This document shows positions 25,948 through 34,546 of a stretch of 64,000 nt of DNA, piece after piece. The notes under the pieces are model-generated. The model saw only the letters and a list, made by a program, of their open reading frames with translations. It made no database searches and was not told the DNA's origin. Position 1 is the first letter of the stretch. Every line of letters begins with the position of its first letter. The stretch is from contig NZ_JAHKKG010000005.1 of the NCBI RefSeq assembly GCF_018829635.1, positions 372,001 through 436,000 on the forward strand. The letters run 5' to 3'. The stretch comes from Paractinoplanes bogorensis (GTDB lineage Bacteria > Actinomycetota > Actinomycetes > Mycobacteriales > Micromonosporaceae). The position numbers were made by a program, and so were the translations under genes.

Positions 25948-27170
25948 GGGCGCCGTGCCTTGTAGATCAGGCCGTCCAGGATCAGGAAGCGGACGACGAA
26001 CGAGATCAGCAGAGTGAGCAGGTTGGCGATCAGGACGCCGATGTGCAGACCCGAGACGAGCAGGGCCAGCAGAGGTACGCGCAGCAGAAGATCGGCATTT
26101 CCCAGGACGAAGAAGCGACTGAACCGGCCGGCGAAACTGCGATGCTGACGCCGGTCGCGGTAGAGCAGCGTGTCGGTCAGCGCGAAGTTCCAGCCGACCG
26201 CGACCAGGTTGGCCACGATCGCCGCGGGGACGTAGTGCACCCCGAGCACCGCGTGCAGGAACCACAACGCGGCCTGGTTGGGCAGCAGACCGGAGACGCC
26301 GATCATCGCGAAGACCAGCATCCGGGCCCGCTTGGCGCCGAACCGCAGGATCGCCAGGTGCTTGAGGAAGCGGAAGCCCTCGGACAGGCTCGACTTGGAC
26401 TCGCCGGCGTGGCGCGGCTGGAACGCGTACGGGACCTCGACGATCCGGCCCGGACGGTTGCGCACGATCAGCTCGAGCAGGATCTTGTAGCCGAGCGGGC
26501 GCAGTTCCTCGGTCTCGAGCGAGCTCGTGCGGATCGCGAACAGACCGCTCATCGGGTCGCTGACCTGGATCAGGTTGTTCCGGAAGATCACCTTGGTGAA
26601 CAGGGTGGAACCGCCGGAGACCAGGCGCCGGTAGCCGCCGTCAAGGCCGGCCCGGCTGCTGCCGCCGCCCGCGTAGCGGCTGCCGACGACCAGGTCGGCG
26701 CCGTCGCGGCGGCCGGCCGCGATCAGGGTGGGCACGACCGAGGGCGGGTGCTGCAGGTCGGCGTCCATGACGACGATCCACTCGCCGCGGGCGGCCCGCA
26801 TGCCCTCGACGACCGCGCCGCCGAGGCCGCCGGTCGCGTGCTCGCGATGCAGCACGGTGACCGGGATCGGGCAGGTCTCCTGCAACGACGCGATGACGGC
26901 CGGCGTGTCGTCGGTGCTGTCGTCGACGAAGATGATCTCGGTGTCGTCGGCGGGCAGGGCGGCCGCGAGCCGTTCCAGCAGGGCTTCGACGTTGTCGCGC
27001 TCGTTGTAGGTGGGCACGACCACGGTCTGGCGCAGCGTGGTGCCGACCGGCAGCTCGCCGATGGTGCCGCGCAGTGCCGCCCGTACGGGAGCCGGCGCGA
27101 CCGAGGCCGTGACGGTGGCGGTCGGTTCGGCTGAGCTTGGTTCGGCGACCGTGATATCGGTGATCGTCAT
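25944..27170 (-). CDS. polyprenyl-phosphate glycosyltransferase (GT2, DPM-synthase-like) with C-terminal GtrA domain
   Basis: 408 aa from ATG 27170, overlapping the GT39 gene by ATGA. After a disordered N-terminus, residues about 45-285 are a GT2 domain of the dolichyl-phosphate mannosyltransferase type (VVVPTYNERDNVEALLERLA, then VDDSTDDT, and DADLQHPPS as the DxD metal site). Residues about 290-405 are a four-helix GtrA-like membrane domain (FAMIGVSGLLPNQAALWFLH). It should load a sugar onto a polyprenyl phosphate at the cytoplasmic face, giving a lipid donor that the neighbouring GT39-type enzyme could use outside. Confidence 0.92.
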   Translation of the reverse strand: MTITDITVAEPSSAEPTATVTASVAPAPVRAALRGTIGELPVGTTLRQTVVVPTYNERDNVEALLERLAAALPADDTEIIFVDDSTDDTPAVIASLQETCPIPVTVLHREHATGGLGGAVVEGMRAARGEWIVVMDADLQHPPSVVPTLIAAGRRDGADLVVGSRYAGGGSSRAGLDGGYRRLVSGGSTLFTKVIFRNNLIQVSDPMSGLFAIRTSSLETEELRPLGYKILLELIVRNRPGRIVEVPYAFQPRHAGESKSSLSEGFRFLKHLAILRFGAKRARMLVFAMIGVSGLLPNQAALWFLHAVLGVHYVPAAIVANLVAVGWNFALTDTLLYRDRRQHRSFAGRFSRFFVLGNADLLLRVPLLALLVSGLHIGVLIANLLTLLISFVVRFLILDGLIYKARRP

Positions 27171-28744
27171 GCGGACTCCTTGTTGACGCGGCGGATCTCG
27201 ATGAGGCCGTCGGCCGGGCCGAACGACGCGATCACGGTGGAGTTTCGGAGCAGAGCCGTCACGGTCGGCAGGGTGCCGGGATCCTGCCGGACAGCCGGGG
27301 TGGAGACGATGTAGTCGACGTCGCGCCACCCGCCGGGCAGGCGGGCCGCCACCTCGGAGTCGAGGTCGAGCTTGTAGAACCAGATGACCCGGTCGGACGG
27401 GTAGCCGGCATTGACGCAGTCGAGCCAGAGCACGTCGTCGACGACCACGGTCGAGGGTGGCTGCGCTCGCAGATAGTGGGCGGCTTCCACGTACGCCGCA
27501 TTGTCGTTCGCGGTCAGCGCTCGCCGGTCGCCGATGTACCAGCGCGGGGCGACCACGACCGCCACCAGCACCAAGGCCAGCGCGGCGGCGGCCGGCGTGG
27601 CCCAGCGCCGGGCCCGGGCCCCGGTCGAGCCGGTCGCGTCGGGCGCCGGCTTCCCCCAGGCCGAGATCCGGGCGAAGACGAACGCCAGCACGCCGGCGAT
27701 GGCGATCGCGAAGAACGGCAGCACCTGCACCACGTACATGGCGGGCAGATAGCCCCCGGGCCGCAGCGCGACGGCGATCAGGATCGCCCCGGCCACGGTG
27801 ACCGGCCGCAGCCGGCGCAGGAACAACCCGGCCACCGTGGCCACCGAGCCCGCGACCAGGAGCACGCTGTCGTAGTAGAGCCACGAGTGCAGCAGCTCGT
27901 TGGCGCCCGAGCCGGCCGCGAAGATGCTGCCCGAACCGGACCGCGAGCCGAGCTGGAACTGGATGGCGCCGAACAGCGACACGTGCCCCTCACCGGGGAA
28001 CAACTCGCCGCGCAGCAGTGCGTAGAGCGGATAGAAGCAGCCGACCAGGACGAGACCGCTGGCGAAGGCGCCGAACGCCCACGGGCGGGTCGTGCTGCGG
28101 GCCGTGTTCTGCCACATCGCGACCAGCACGGCGGGCAGGATGACCAGGATCGTCTCCTTGGACAGCACCCCGATCGCGGCGGCCGCCCCGGCCGCTGCGT
28201 AGTGCCACAGGTGTTTGCGCGGCGACAGGGCCAGGGCCAGGGCGGCCAGGATCCAGACGACCGCGAAGCTGTCCAGGTAGATCTGCCGGCCCATGGTCAG
28301 GAAGAGCGGCGACAGCCCGTACGTGAGCAGACCCACCGCGGCGGCCCAGCGCGGCAGTCCGATGCGCCGGCCGACGACGTAGACGAGCAGCAGACCGGCC
28401 GCCTGCAGGGGCAGCATGGCGATCCGGCCCGCGGCCACGGCGAGCAGGCTCGGGGCGACCCAGGCGGGCAGCCACGAGAACGCGGCCAGCTGGATCCAGG
28501 CGAGCGGCGGATGGTCGTACCAGTAGGTGTAGTGGGCCAGGCCCTGACCGTTCTGCACCGCCCACGCCTGGGCGAGGTAGGTGCCCTCGTCGTCGCTGGC
28601 CGTCGGGAACCCGGTGATGTTCCAGGCCAGCAGCGCCAGGACCAGCGTGGTCAGGCCGACGGCGATGGTGAAGTCGGTGCGGTCCTTGCGCGGCGGGGTG
28701 ACGACCGGCGGCGGCGTTTCGCGGACGAGCTCGAGGACGGTCAT
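27167..28744 (-). CDS. GT-C (GT39/ArnT-like) membrane glycosyltransferase
   Basis: 525 aa from ATG 28744, ATGA-coupled on both sides; the long open frame reaching 30301 is a shadow of the upstream gene. About ten to twelve membrane helices. The first periplasmic loop has the catalytic acidic pair of lipid-sugar transferases (ITGFPTASDDEGTYLAQAWA), and YDHPPLAWIQLAAF follows as in ArnT/Pmt proteins. Substrate would be a polyprenyl-phosphate sugar made by the next gene product. Acceptor unknown: the nascent GT2 polymer or a protein are both possible. Confidence 0.9.
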   Translation of the reverse strand: MTVLELVRETPPPVVTPPRKDRTDFTIAVGLTTLVLALLAWNITGFPTASDDEGTYLAQAWAVQNGQGLAHYTYWYDHPPLAWIQLAAFSWLPAWVAPSLLAVAAGRIAMLPLQAAGLLLVYVVGRRIGLPRWAAAVGLLTYGLSPLFLTMGRQIYLDSFAVVWILAALALALSPRKHLWHYAAAGAAAAIGVLSKETILVILPAVLVAMWQNTARSTTRPWAFGAFASGLVLVGCFYPLYALLRGELFPGEGHVSLFGAIQFQLGSRSGSGSIFAAGSGANELLHSWLYYDSVLLVAGSVATVAGLFLRRLRPVTVAGAILIAVALRPGGYLPAMYVVQVLPFFAIAIAGVLAFVFARISAWGKPAPDATGSTGARARRWATPAAAALALVLVAVVVAPRWYIGDRRALTANDNAAYVEAAHYLRAQPPSTVVVDDVLWLDCVNAGYPSDRVIWFYKLDLDSEVAARLPGGWRDVDYIVSTPAVRQDPGTLPTVTALLRNSTVIASFGPADGLIEIRRVNKESA

Positions 28745-30006
28745 GCGGCGACCTTCTGGGGAGCGGCGGGAAGGTGAGCGCCGACGTGCGCCGTCAGCTC
28801 CCAGTTGCGGCGACCGGTGTACTCCCGCCACACGGCCCGTAGTGCGGCTGTGGACAGCACCAGGGCGTACGGGAAGGAACCGAGGACGAGTTTGAGGTAG
28901 TGGTGCCAGCGGATGCGCAGGTCGTACTGCTGCCCGAAGTCGTGCAGGCCGACGATCTGGAACATCAGCGTGGCCGCCATCGGCAGCACCGGCAGGAACG
29001 TGATCAGCGCGACGAAGACCGGCAGTTGCGCCCAGATCGCGATGGCCACACCGACCGGGATGACCACGCCCGAGAACGCCTGAAGGAACGGGCTGGTCAG
29101 CGTGTAACGGGCCAGCATGCGTGCCCGCCAGGTGGGCAGCCGGCGCCACTCGCCCTTGCGCAGCACCTGCAGGAAGCCCTGGTGCCAGCGGGTGCGCTGC
29201 TTGAGCAACGCGCCGACCGAGTGCGGCGTCTCCTCGCGGGTGACGATCGTGGAGTCGTACGCGACGATGACCTTCTTGCCCCGGCTGGACAGCCGCACGC
29301 CGAGATCGCAGTCCTCGGCCAGGCACGTGCCGTCCCAGCCGTTGGCCTCGCGCAGCACGTCGGCGCGCACGAAGACGGTGTTGCCGCCGAGCGGGATGAA
29401 GCCCTTCTTGGCGTGCAGGTGCAGCCGGCTGCGGAACCAGAAGAAGTACTCCAGGCAGTTGTGCAGGCTGTACCAGCTGGAGTGGAAGTTGATCAGCTGG
29501 ACGCCGCCCTGCACCACGTCGGCGCCGGTGGCCCGGAACGCGTGGTCGACGTGTTCGAGCAGCAGCGGATGCACCTGGTCCTCGGCATCGAAGACCCCGA
29601 CCACATCCCCCCGTACGTACGGAAGCGCGGTGTTCAGGGCCCGGGGCTTGTTCTTCTGCTCGTTGTGGTCGGTGACGACGAGGATCCGCGCCGGTGCGGT
29701 GGCCGCGACGCGGTGCGCCACCTCGGCCGTCTCGGGGTCGTCGTGCCCGACGATGATGATGATCTCGAACGCCTCGTGGGTGGAGCGCAGCAGCCGCTCG
29801 ACCGTGTGCTCGAGGACCGCCTTCTCGTGGCGGGCCGGCAGCAGCAGCGAGAACGTCAGGTGCTGTTCCCCGTCGGGCGGGGCGAATCGGGTGCCCGCCA
29901 GGGTTTCCGGCGTGCGCCAGGCGTGCATGGTCCACCACAGCGTGACCGCGGCGAAGACCGCGAGCACCAGCGACACGAGAATCATGATGACGGCAGCCAA
30001 TGCCAT
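28741..30006 (-). CDS. cellulose-synthase-like processive glycosyltransferase (GT2)
   Basis: 421 aa from ATG 30006, first gene of the operon. An N-terminal helix, a GT2 domain (about 50-290) with all catalytic elements: LLLPARHEK, the DxD-type FDAEDQVHP, the acid/base AEDCDLG and the processivity motif QRTRWHQG (QxxRW), then about four C-terminal helices forming a channel. It is shorter than CslA of streptomycetes but has the same core. It should polymerise a beta-linked glycan and push it across the membrane, where the copper oxidase encoded downstream could act on it. Confidence 0.92.
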   Translation of the reverse strand: MALAAVIMILVSLVLAVFAAVTLWWTMHAWRTPETLAGTRFAPPDGEQHLTFSLLLPARHEKAVLEHTVERLLRSTHEAFEIIIIVGHDDPETAEVAHRVAATAPARILVVTDHNEQKNKPRALNTALPYVRGDVVGVFDAEDQVHPLLLEHVDHAFRATGADVVQGGVQLINFHSSWYSLHNCLEYFFWFRSRLHLHAKKGFIPLGGNTVFVRADVLREANGWDGTCLAEDCDLGVRLSSRGKKVIVAYDSTIVTREETPHSVGALLKQRTRWHQGFLQVLRKGEWRRLPTWRARMLARYTLTSPFLQAFSGVVIPVGVAIAIWAQLPVFVALITFLPVLPMAATLMFQIVGLHDFGQQYDLRIRWHHYLKLVLGSFPYALVLSTAALRAVWREYTGRRNWELTAHVGAHLPAAPQKVAA

Positions 30007-30123
30007 GGCTTCTTCCTCGGATTGTCAGGCCGGCCCACACCACCGGACGGAAAGACCCTAACCGGATTCGCCTCGTACCTATCAAGTGGACTGTCGGCCC
30101 TTTTACAGCTCGATGGAGAGCGT

Positions 30124-30317
30124 TTTCCGGCCGGAAATAAAGGCGCAACATCAATTCCGGCATGTCCACCTGATCCCGGCCGATCGCCCCGCTGTGACGT
30201 GCGTCAACGCCATAGCGCACAACGGAATCCGGGCGCAACGAGCCGTTCCGCCGAATCATTGGGTCCGATGTGTTACGAGCGTGAGTCCACAGGCGACTCA
30301 CAGTTCCGGGCCGGAAA
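30124..30317. promoter_or_regulatory. 383-bp intergenic region with paired TTCCGG-CCGGAA dyads
   Basis: The region 30007-30389 upstream of the glycan operon is AT-richer than its surroundings and has no ORF with protein-like character. It carries TTTCCGGCCGGAAA (30124-30137, perfect) and GTTCCGGGCCGGAAAC (30302-30317, one extra G at the centre), about 180 bp apart. Two copies of the same uncommon dyad suggest one regulator binding at both ends, but none is identified. Confidence 0.45.
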
Positions 30318-30389
30318 CGTCACCGGGAATGGCAGTAATGCGGGCCACAAATAAAGCGAACGTCCGGGGAAATCGCGGTGCCGGGCAAT

Positions 30390-31301
30390 TCAGGACAGCA
30401 GTGACCGGTGCAGGGAAACCGGTGGAAGATCGGCGACCGGGCGGGCGGCGAGCCAGGCCGCCCCCGCGGCCGGGTCGCGGCTGGGAACACAGTCGACACC
30501 TCGGCCGCGCAGGATCGCCCGCACACCGTCCCGGACCGGGGTCCCGGCCGCCAGAAGTCCGCCGGCAAGCACGACCGGGCCGCCGGCGCCGAGCTCGTCG
30601 AGCGTCCGGACCAGCTCGGCCGCGGCGGTGGAGGTGATCGCTCGCGCGTCCGGGTCGGCGTCGCGGGCGAGCGCGCACACCAGCGGGGCCAGCGCGTCGA
30701 TCTCGGCGAACGGCAGCGCCTGGGCCCAGCCGATCAGCGCGTCCGATGTGGAGACCCCGACCCGGGCGGCGATCGCGGCGGCCAGGGGTGATGACCACTT
30801 CCGGACAGCGCAGCGCAGGGCCGCCAGCCCGATCCAGCGCCCCGAACCGAGATCGCCGAGCAGCCAGCCGTGGCCGTCGACCGTCCGCACCACCTCTTCG
30901 CCCCGCACCTGAGCGGCGATCGCGCCCGTCCCGGCGATCAGCACCGCGCCCTCGGCGGCCGGGCTCCCCGCGGCGAAAGCGGTCACCACGTCGCCGACCA
31001 CCACCATCGGGCAATCAAGATCAAGAGCTTTCCAGGCTTTCCCGTACGCGGTGAGCCCGTCCCCGTTCGTCAAGGCACTCGTTCCGGCCACGCCGAGCAC
31101 ACCTCGCGCCACCCGTTGCGGCGGTAGTTCGCCGAGCGCCGCCCGCACCGCCTCGCCCATCGCGGCGGCCGCCCTCGACGGTCCCGTCGTCAGTGGATTG
31201 CCCGCTCCCGCCTGTCCACGCCCGACGATCTCGCCGTCCACCGTGGCCACGACGGCCTTCGTCGCCGTGCCGCCGGCGTCCACACCCACCACGAGGTTCA
31301 T
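30390..31301 (-). CDS. BadF/BadG-type N-acetylglucosamine kinase
   Basis: 303 aa from ATG 31301 (MNLVVGVDAGGTATKAVVAT, the phosphate-1 loop of actin-fold kinases). An upstream ATG at 31367 adds a low-complexity stretch of MGAD/MGAG repeats and is less likely. The second signature GWLLGDLGSGRWIGLAAL and adenosine loop (GPVVLAGGLLAAG) match the BadF/NagK group. It would phosphorylate GlcNAc in the cytoplasm, matching the divergent NgcEFG importer, which brings in N-acetylglucosamine or diacetylchitobiose. It is divergent from the RpiR regulator, and the gap has a dyad that could control both. Confidence 0.87.
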   Translation of the reverse strand: MNLVVGVDAGGTATKAVVATVDGEIVGRGQAGAGNPLTTGPSRAAAAMGEAVRAALGELPPQRVARGVLGVAGTSALTNGDGLTAYGKAWKALDLDCPMVVVGDVVTAFAAGSPAAEGAVLIAGTGAIAAQVRGEEVVRTVDGHGWLLGDLGSGRWIGLAALRCAVRKWSSPLAAAIAARVGVSTSDALIGWAQALPFAEIDALAPLVCALARDADPDARAITSTAAAELVRTLDELGAGGPVVLAGGLLAAGTPVRDGVRAILRGRGVDCVPSRDPAAGAAWLAARPVADLPPVSLHRSLLS

Positions 31302-31405
31302 GCCCGCTCGCATGCCGGCTCCCATGTCGGCTCCCGTGTCGGCTCCCATGCCAAGAAATCGAAACATAGGTAACAGTTATTGACTAGAGCCATCGGCGGT
31401 CGTAA

Positions 31406-31434
31406 TTTTCATCGACAACAGCACTCGATGAAAA
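31406..31434. promoter_or_regulatory. RpiR-type operator candidate
   Basis: TTTTCATCGA (31406-31415) and TCGATGAAAA (31425-31434) form a perfect 10-bp inverted repeat with a 9-bp spacer, ending two bases before the regulator start at 31437. It sits between the divergent kinase and regulator genes. Occlusion of the start region by RpiR is inferred. Confidence 0.65.
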
Positions 31435-31436
31435 GG

Positions 31437-32363
31437 ATGTCCGACGTGACCGGTGAGAGTGGAGGCCTGCTCGGCCGCCTGCGCATGGAGGGCCCGCAGA
31501 TGCCCGAGGCCCTGGCGCGCATCGCCGAGACCATCCTGGCCGACCCCGAGACGGCCGCCCACGCCAGCATCGTCGACCTGGCCGAACGATCCGGCACGTC
31601 GACCGCCACGGTCACCCGGTTCAGCCGCACGCTCGGCTTCAAGGGCTACGCCAACCTGCGGGTCGCGATCGCCACCGAGACCGGCCGGGCCGAGCAGGCC
31701 CGCTGGGAGACCGACATCAGCGGCGACATCGCCCCCGACGACCCCCTCGCGGACGTGCTCGGAGTGGTGACCGCGGCCGACACCCGGGCCATCCAGGGCA
31801 CCGCGGCCGGGCTCGACGTCACCGCGGTCGAGCGGGTGGCCGAAGCCATCGCCGGGGCCGGGCGGGTGGAGATCTTCGGGCTCGGGTCGAGCGGCACGTC
31901 GGCCCGCGAGATGGCGTTCCGGCTCGAGCGGATCCGGGTGCCGGTGTGGCACCGCACCGATTCGCACACGGCGCTCACCAATGCGGCCCTGCTGCTGCCG
32001 GGAGACGTCGCGATCGGGTTGAGCCACTCCGGGCGTACGCGGGAAGTCATCGAAACGCTCGCCGAGGCGGCCGACCACGGCGCGCTCACCGTGGCCGTCA
32101 CCAGTTTCGGCCGGTCACCGCTGGCCGAGATCGCCGACGTCGTGTTCACCACGGCGGTGCAGGAGACGACGTTCCGGCTGGCCGCGCTGTCCGCGTTGCA
32201 CTCGCAGCTGCTGGTGCTCGACCTGATCTACGTGGCGGTCGCGCAGCGCACCTACGAGCGGACGGCCGACGCACTCGAGCTGACCGTGCGCGCGGTCGAC
32301 GCCCACCGCCTCCCCGAGAAGATCCCCTCGCGCAAGCGCGGGCGTGCGAAAGGACAACCGTGA
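31437..32363 (+). CDS. RpiR/MurR-family regulator with SIS domain
   Basis: 308 aa from ATG 31437; ATG 31428 is possible. N-terminal HTH_6 (MPEALARIAETILADPETAA, then ERSGTSTATVTRFSRTLGFK) and C-terminal SIS phosphosugar-binding domain (GRVEIFGLGSSGTSAREMAF, IGLSHSGRTREVIETLAEAA). The ligand is likely a GlcNAc-phosphate type sugar, from its position ahead of the SIS protein and the Ngc transporter. Its stop overlaps the next start (GTGA), so it is co-translated with them, and the operator candidate lies at its own start. Confidence 0.93.
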   Translation: MSDVTGESGGLLGRLRMEGPQMPEALARIAETILADPETAAHASIVDLAERSGTSTATVTRFSRTLGFKGYANLRVAIATETGRAEQARWETDISGDIAPDDPLADVLGVVTAADTRAIQGTAAGLDVTAVERVAEAIAGAGRVEIFGLGSSGTSAREMAFRLERIRVPVWHRTDSHTALTNAALLLPGDVAIGLSHSGRTREVIETLAEAADHGALTVAVTSFGRSPLAEIADVVFTTAVQETTFRLAALSALHSQLLVLDLIYVAVAQRTYERTADALELTVRAVDAHRLPEKIPSRKRGRAKGQP

Positions 32364-33112
32364 GCGTCACCAGCAGCGAGTATCTGTCGAGAATCCAGGC
32401 CGCCGTCGCCCACGTCGGCGGCGGCCAGGACCCGGAGAAACGGGCCGCCGCCGAGATCCTGACCGAGGCCGTACGGAACGGGGGAGTGATCCAGGCCTTC
32501 GGCTGCGGGCACTCCGAGGCCCTGGCCATGGAGATCGCCGGCCGGGCCGGGGGACTGGTCCCGACCAACCGGATCGCCCTGCGCGACATCGTCCTCTACG
32601 GCGGCTCGCCGATGTCGGAGCTCGCCGACCCGATGGTCGAACGCGGCACCGAAATCGCGCACCGGCTCTACGAGCTGGCCCCGATCAAGCCGGACGACGC
32701 GTTCGTCATCGCCTCCAACTCCGGCATCAACGGCGCCGTCGTCGAGATGGCGCTGCTGGTCAAGGAGCGCGGGCACAAGCTCGTCGCGATCACCTCGGCC
32801 GAGCACTCGGCCGGTGTCGCGTCGCGGCACCCGAGCGGCCGCAAGCTCGGCGAGATCGCCGACGTGGTGCTCGACAACGGCGCCCCCTACGGCGACGCCA
32901 CGATCCCGCTGCCCGGCGGCGGGGCGGTCGGCGCCGTCTCGTCGATCACCGCGGCCCTGCTGGCTCAGCAGATCGTCACCGAGGTGGTCGCCCGCCTGAT
33001 CGACGCGGGGATCACCCCGCCCGTCTACCTGTCGGACAACGTGCCCGGCGGCAAGGAACACAACGCAGAGATCGAGGCGCGGTACGCCGGGCGCATCCGG
33101 CGCACCGCATAG
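32360..33112 (+). CDS. UPF0309-type SIS-domain sugar-phosphate protein
   Basis: 250 aa from GTG 32360, overlapping the regulator stop by GTGA. A single SIS domain of the UPF0309 family (GGVIQAFGCGHSEALAMEIA, FVIASNSGINGAVVEMALLV, KLVAITSAEHSAGVASRHPS). Members are related to MurQ and GmhA and are thought to bind or isomerise phosphosugars; the reaction is unproven. Sitting between regulator and importer, it likely handles GlcNAc-6-phosphate or a related product of the neighbouring kinase. Confidence 0.9.
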   Translation: MSVTSSEYLSRIQAAVAHVGGGQDPEKRAAAEILTEAVRNGGVIQAFGCGHSEALAMEIAGRAGGLVPTNRIALRDIVLYGGSPMSELADPMVERGTEIAHRLYELAPIKPDDAFVIASNSGINGAVVEMALLVKERGHKLVAITSAEHSAGVASRHPSGRKLGEIADVVLDNGAPYGDATIPLPGGGAVGAVSSITAALLAQQIVTEVVARLIDAGITPPVYLSDNVPGGKEHNAEIEARYAGRIRRTA

Positions 33113-33124
33113 GAAGAGAGCCCT

Positions 33125-34546
33125 GTGATGAACCCTGAATCCCAGCTCAGACCTTATCCCACCCGACGAACCCTCCTTCGTACGGCCGTCACCGCGGCGG
33201 TCGCCGTCCCGGCCCTGGCCGGGTGCGTGACGTCCAGCTCCGACTCCCCGTCCGCAGTTTCCGAGGGAGCCGAGAAGACCGCCGACAACCCGCTCGGCGT
33301 GAAGGCCGACGCGCCCCTGGAAGTCGTCGTGTTCAAGGGCGGTTACGGCGACGACTACGCGGTGCAGGCCGAGAAGGCGTACACCGGGAAATATCCGCAG
33401 GCCAAGGTCGACCACAAAGGTCTGCAGAAGGTCGGCGAGGCGATGCAGCCCCGCTTCGTGGCCGGCACCCCGCCCGACGTCGTCGACAACACCGGCGCCG
33501 GACGGCTCGACATCGCCACCCTGGTCGGCGCCTCGCAGGTGAACGACCTGGCCGACCTGCTCGACGCCCCCAGCCTCGACCAGCCCGGCAAGAAGGTCCG
33601 CGACACGCTGCTGCCCGGCGTGGTCGAGGACGGCACCTTCGCCGGCCGGACCGTCGCGCTCAACTTCACGTACACGGTCTGGGGTGTCTGGTATTCGAAG
33701 TCGTTCTTCGCCTCGCGTGGCTGGACCTTTCCGACCTCGTGGGCGGAGATGCTGACCCTGTCGGCCGAGATCAGGAAGGCCGGCGTCGCACCCTGGACCT
33801 ACCAGGGCAAATACCCGGAGTACATCAATGACCCGCTGCTCTCCATGGCGGCCAAGGCGGGCGGGACCGACCTGATCAAGGCGGTCGACAACCTGCAGCC
33901 GGGTGCCTGGAAGCAGGAGGGGCTCGTGCAGGCGGCGACCGCGTTCGCCGAGCTGGCCGGGCGCGGTTTCCTGATGAGCGGGTCCGAGGCGCTGTCGCAC
34001 ACCGAGGCCCAAGCCGCGTGGTGCCAGAGGAAGGCCGCCTTCATCCCGTGCGGGTCGTGGCTGGAGAGCGAGCAGAAGGGCGTCGCGCCGGCCGGCTTCG
34101 ACATGGTGATGGGCGCGGTCCCGGCACTGGGCCCGGGCAAACTGCCGGTGAGCGCGGTGCAGGCCGCCAGCAGCGAGTCGTTCCTGGTGCCGGCCAAGGC
34201 CAAGAACGCGGCCGGCGGCAAGGAGTACCTGCGCCTGCTGTTCTCCAAGGGCTCGGCCACGGCCTTCGCCAAGGCCAACAGCACGCTGCCGTCGGTGGCC
34301 GGGGCGACCGACGGGCTCACCCTCTCGTCCGGGCTGGGCTCGGTCCGCGACGCGGTCACGGCGGCCGGCACCGACACCTTCACCTACCGATTCCGTACGT
34401 GGTACGCCCCGCTCGCCAAAGCAGTCGACGACGCCACCGGCGAACTGGTGAACAAGCGCCTCTCGCCGGCCGACTGGTCCACGCGCATCCAGAAGGCGGC
34501 CGACGCCCTCGCGAAGGACTCGACGATCACGAAGTACGAACGCTGA
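33125..34546 (+). CDS. ngcE: N-acetylglucosamine/diacetylchitobiose ABC importer, substrate-binding lipoprotein
   Basis: 473 aa from GTG 33125 (ATG 33128 equally good), preceded by AGGAAGAGAG. A twin-arginine-like/lipoprotein leader (RRTLLRTAVTAAVAVPALAG, lipobox LAG-C) and a family-1 solute-binding fold with the NgcE pattern (EVVVFKGGYGDDYAVQAEKA, FAGRTVALNFTYTVWGVWYS, SWAEMLTLSAEIRKAGVAPW). NgcE captures chitin-derived sugars at the cell surface. The stop overlaps the permease start (TGATG). The ATPase is not in the locus, as is usual when MsiK is shared. Confidence 0.92.
   Translation: MMNPESQLRPYPTRRTLLRTAVTAAVAVPALAGCVTSSSDSPSAVSEGAEKTADNPLGVKADAPLEVVVFKGGYGDDYAVQAEKAYTGKYPQAKVDHKGLQKVGEAMQPRFVAGTPPDVVDNTGAGRLDIATLVGASQVNDLADLLDAPSLDQPGKKVRDTLLPGVVEDGTFAGRTVALNFTYTVWGVWYSKSFFASRGWTFPTSWAEMLTLSAEIRKAGVAPWTYQGKYPEYINDPLLSMAAKAGGTDLIKAVDNLQPGAWKQEGLVQAATAFAELAGRGFLMSGSEALSHTEAQAAWCQRKAAFIPCGSWLESEQKGVAPAGFDMVMGAVPALGPGKLPVSAVQAASSESFLVPAKAKNAAGGKEYLRLLFSKGSATAFAKANSTLPSVAGATDGLTLSSGLGSVRDAVTAAGTDTFTYRFRTWYAPLAKAVDDATGELVNKRLSPADWSTRIQKAADALAKDSTITKYER

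Noticed and set aside
27167..30301. A single 1044-codon minus-strand gene
   Set aside because: The N-terminal half is the shadow of the cellulose-synthase-like gene. The true GT39 start is the ATGA overlap at 28744.
33113..33124. DasR-type operator before ngcE
   Set aside because: No TGGTCTAGACCA-like dyad is seen here or between the kinase and regulator. The regulator's own dyad is a better candidate.
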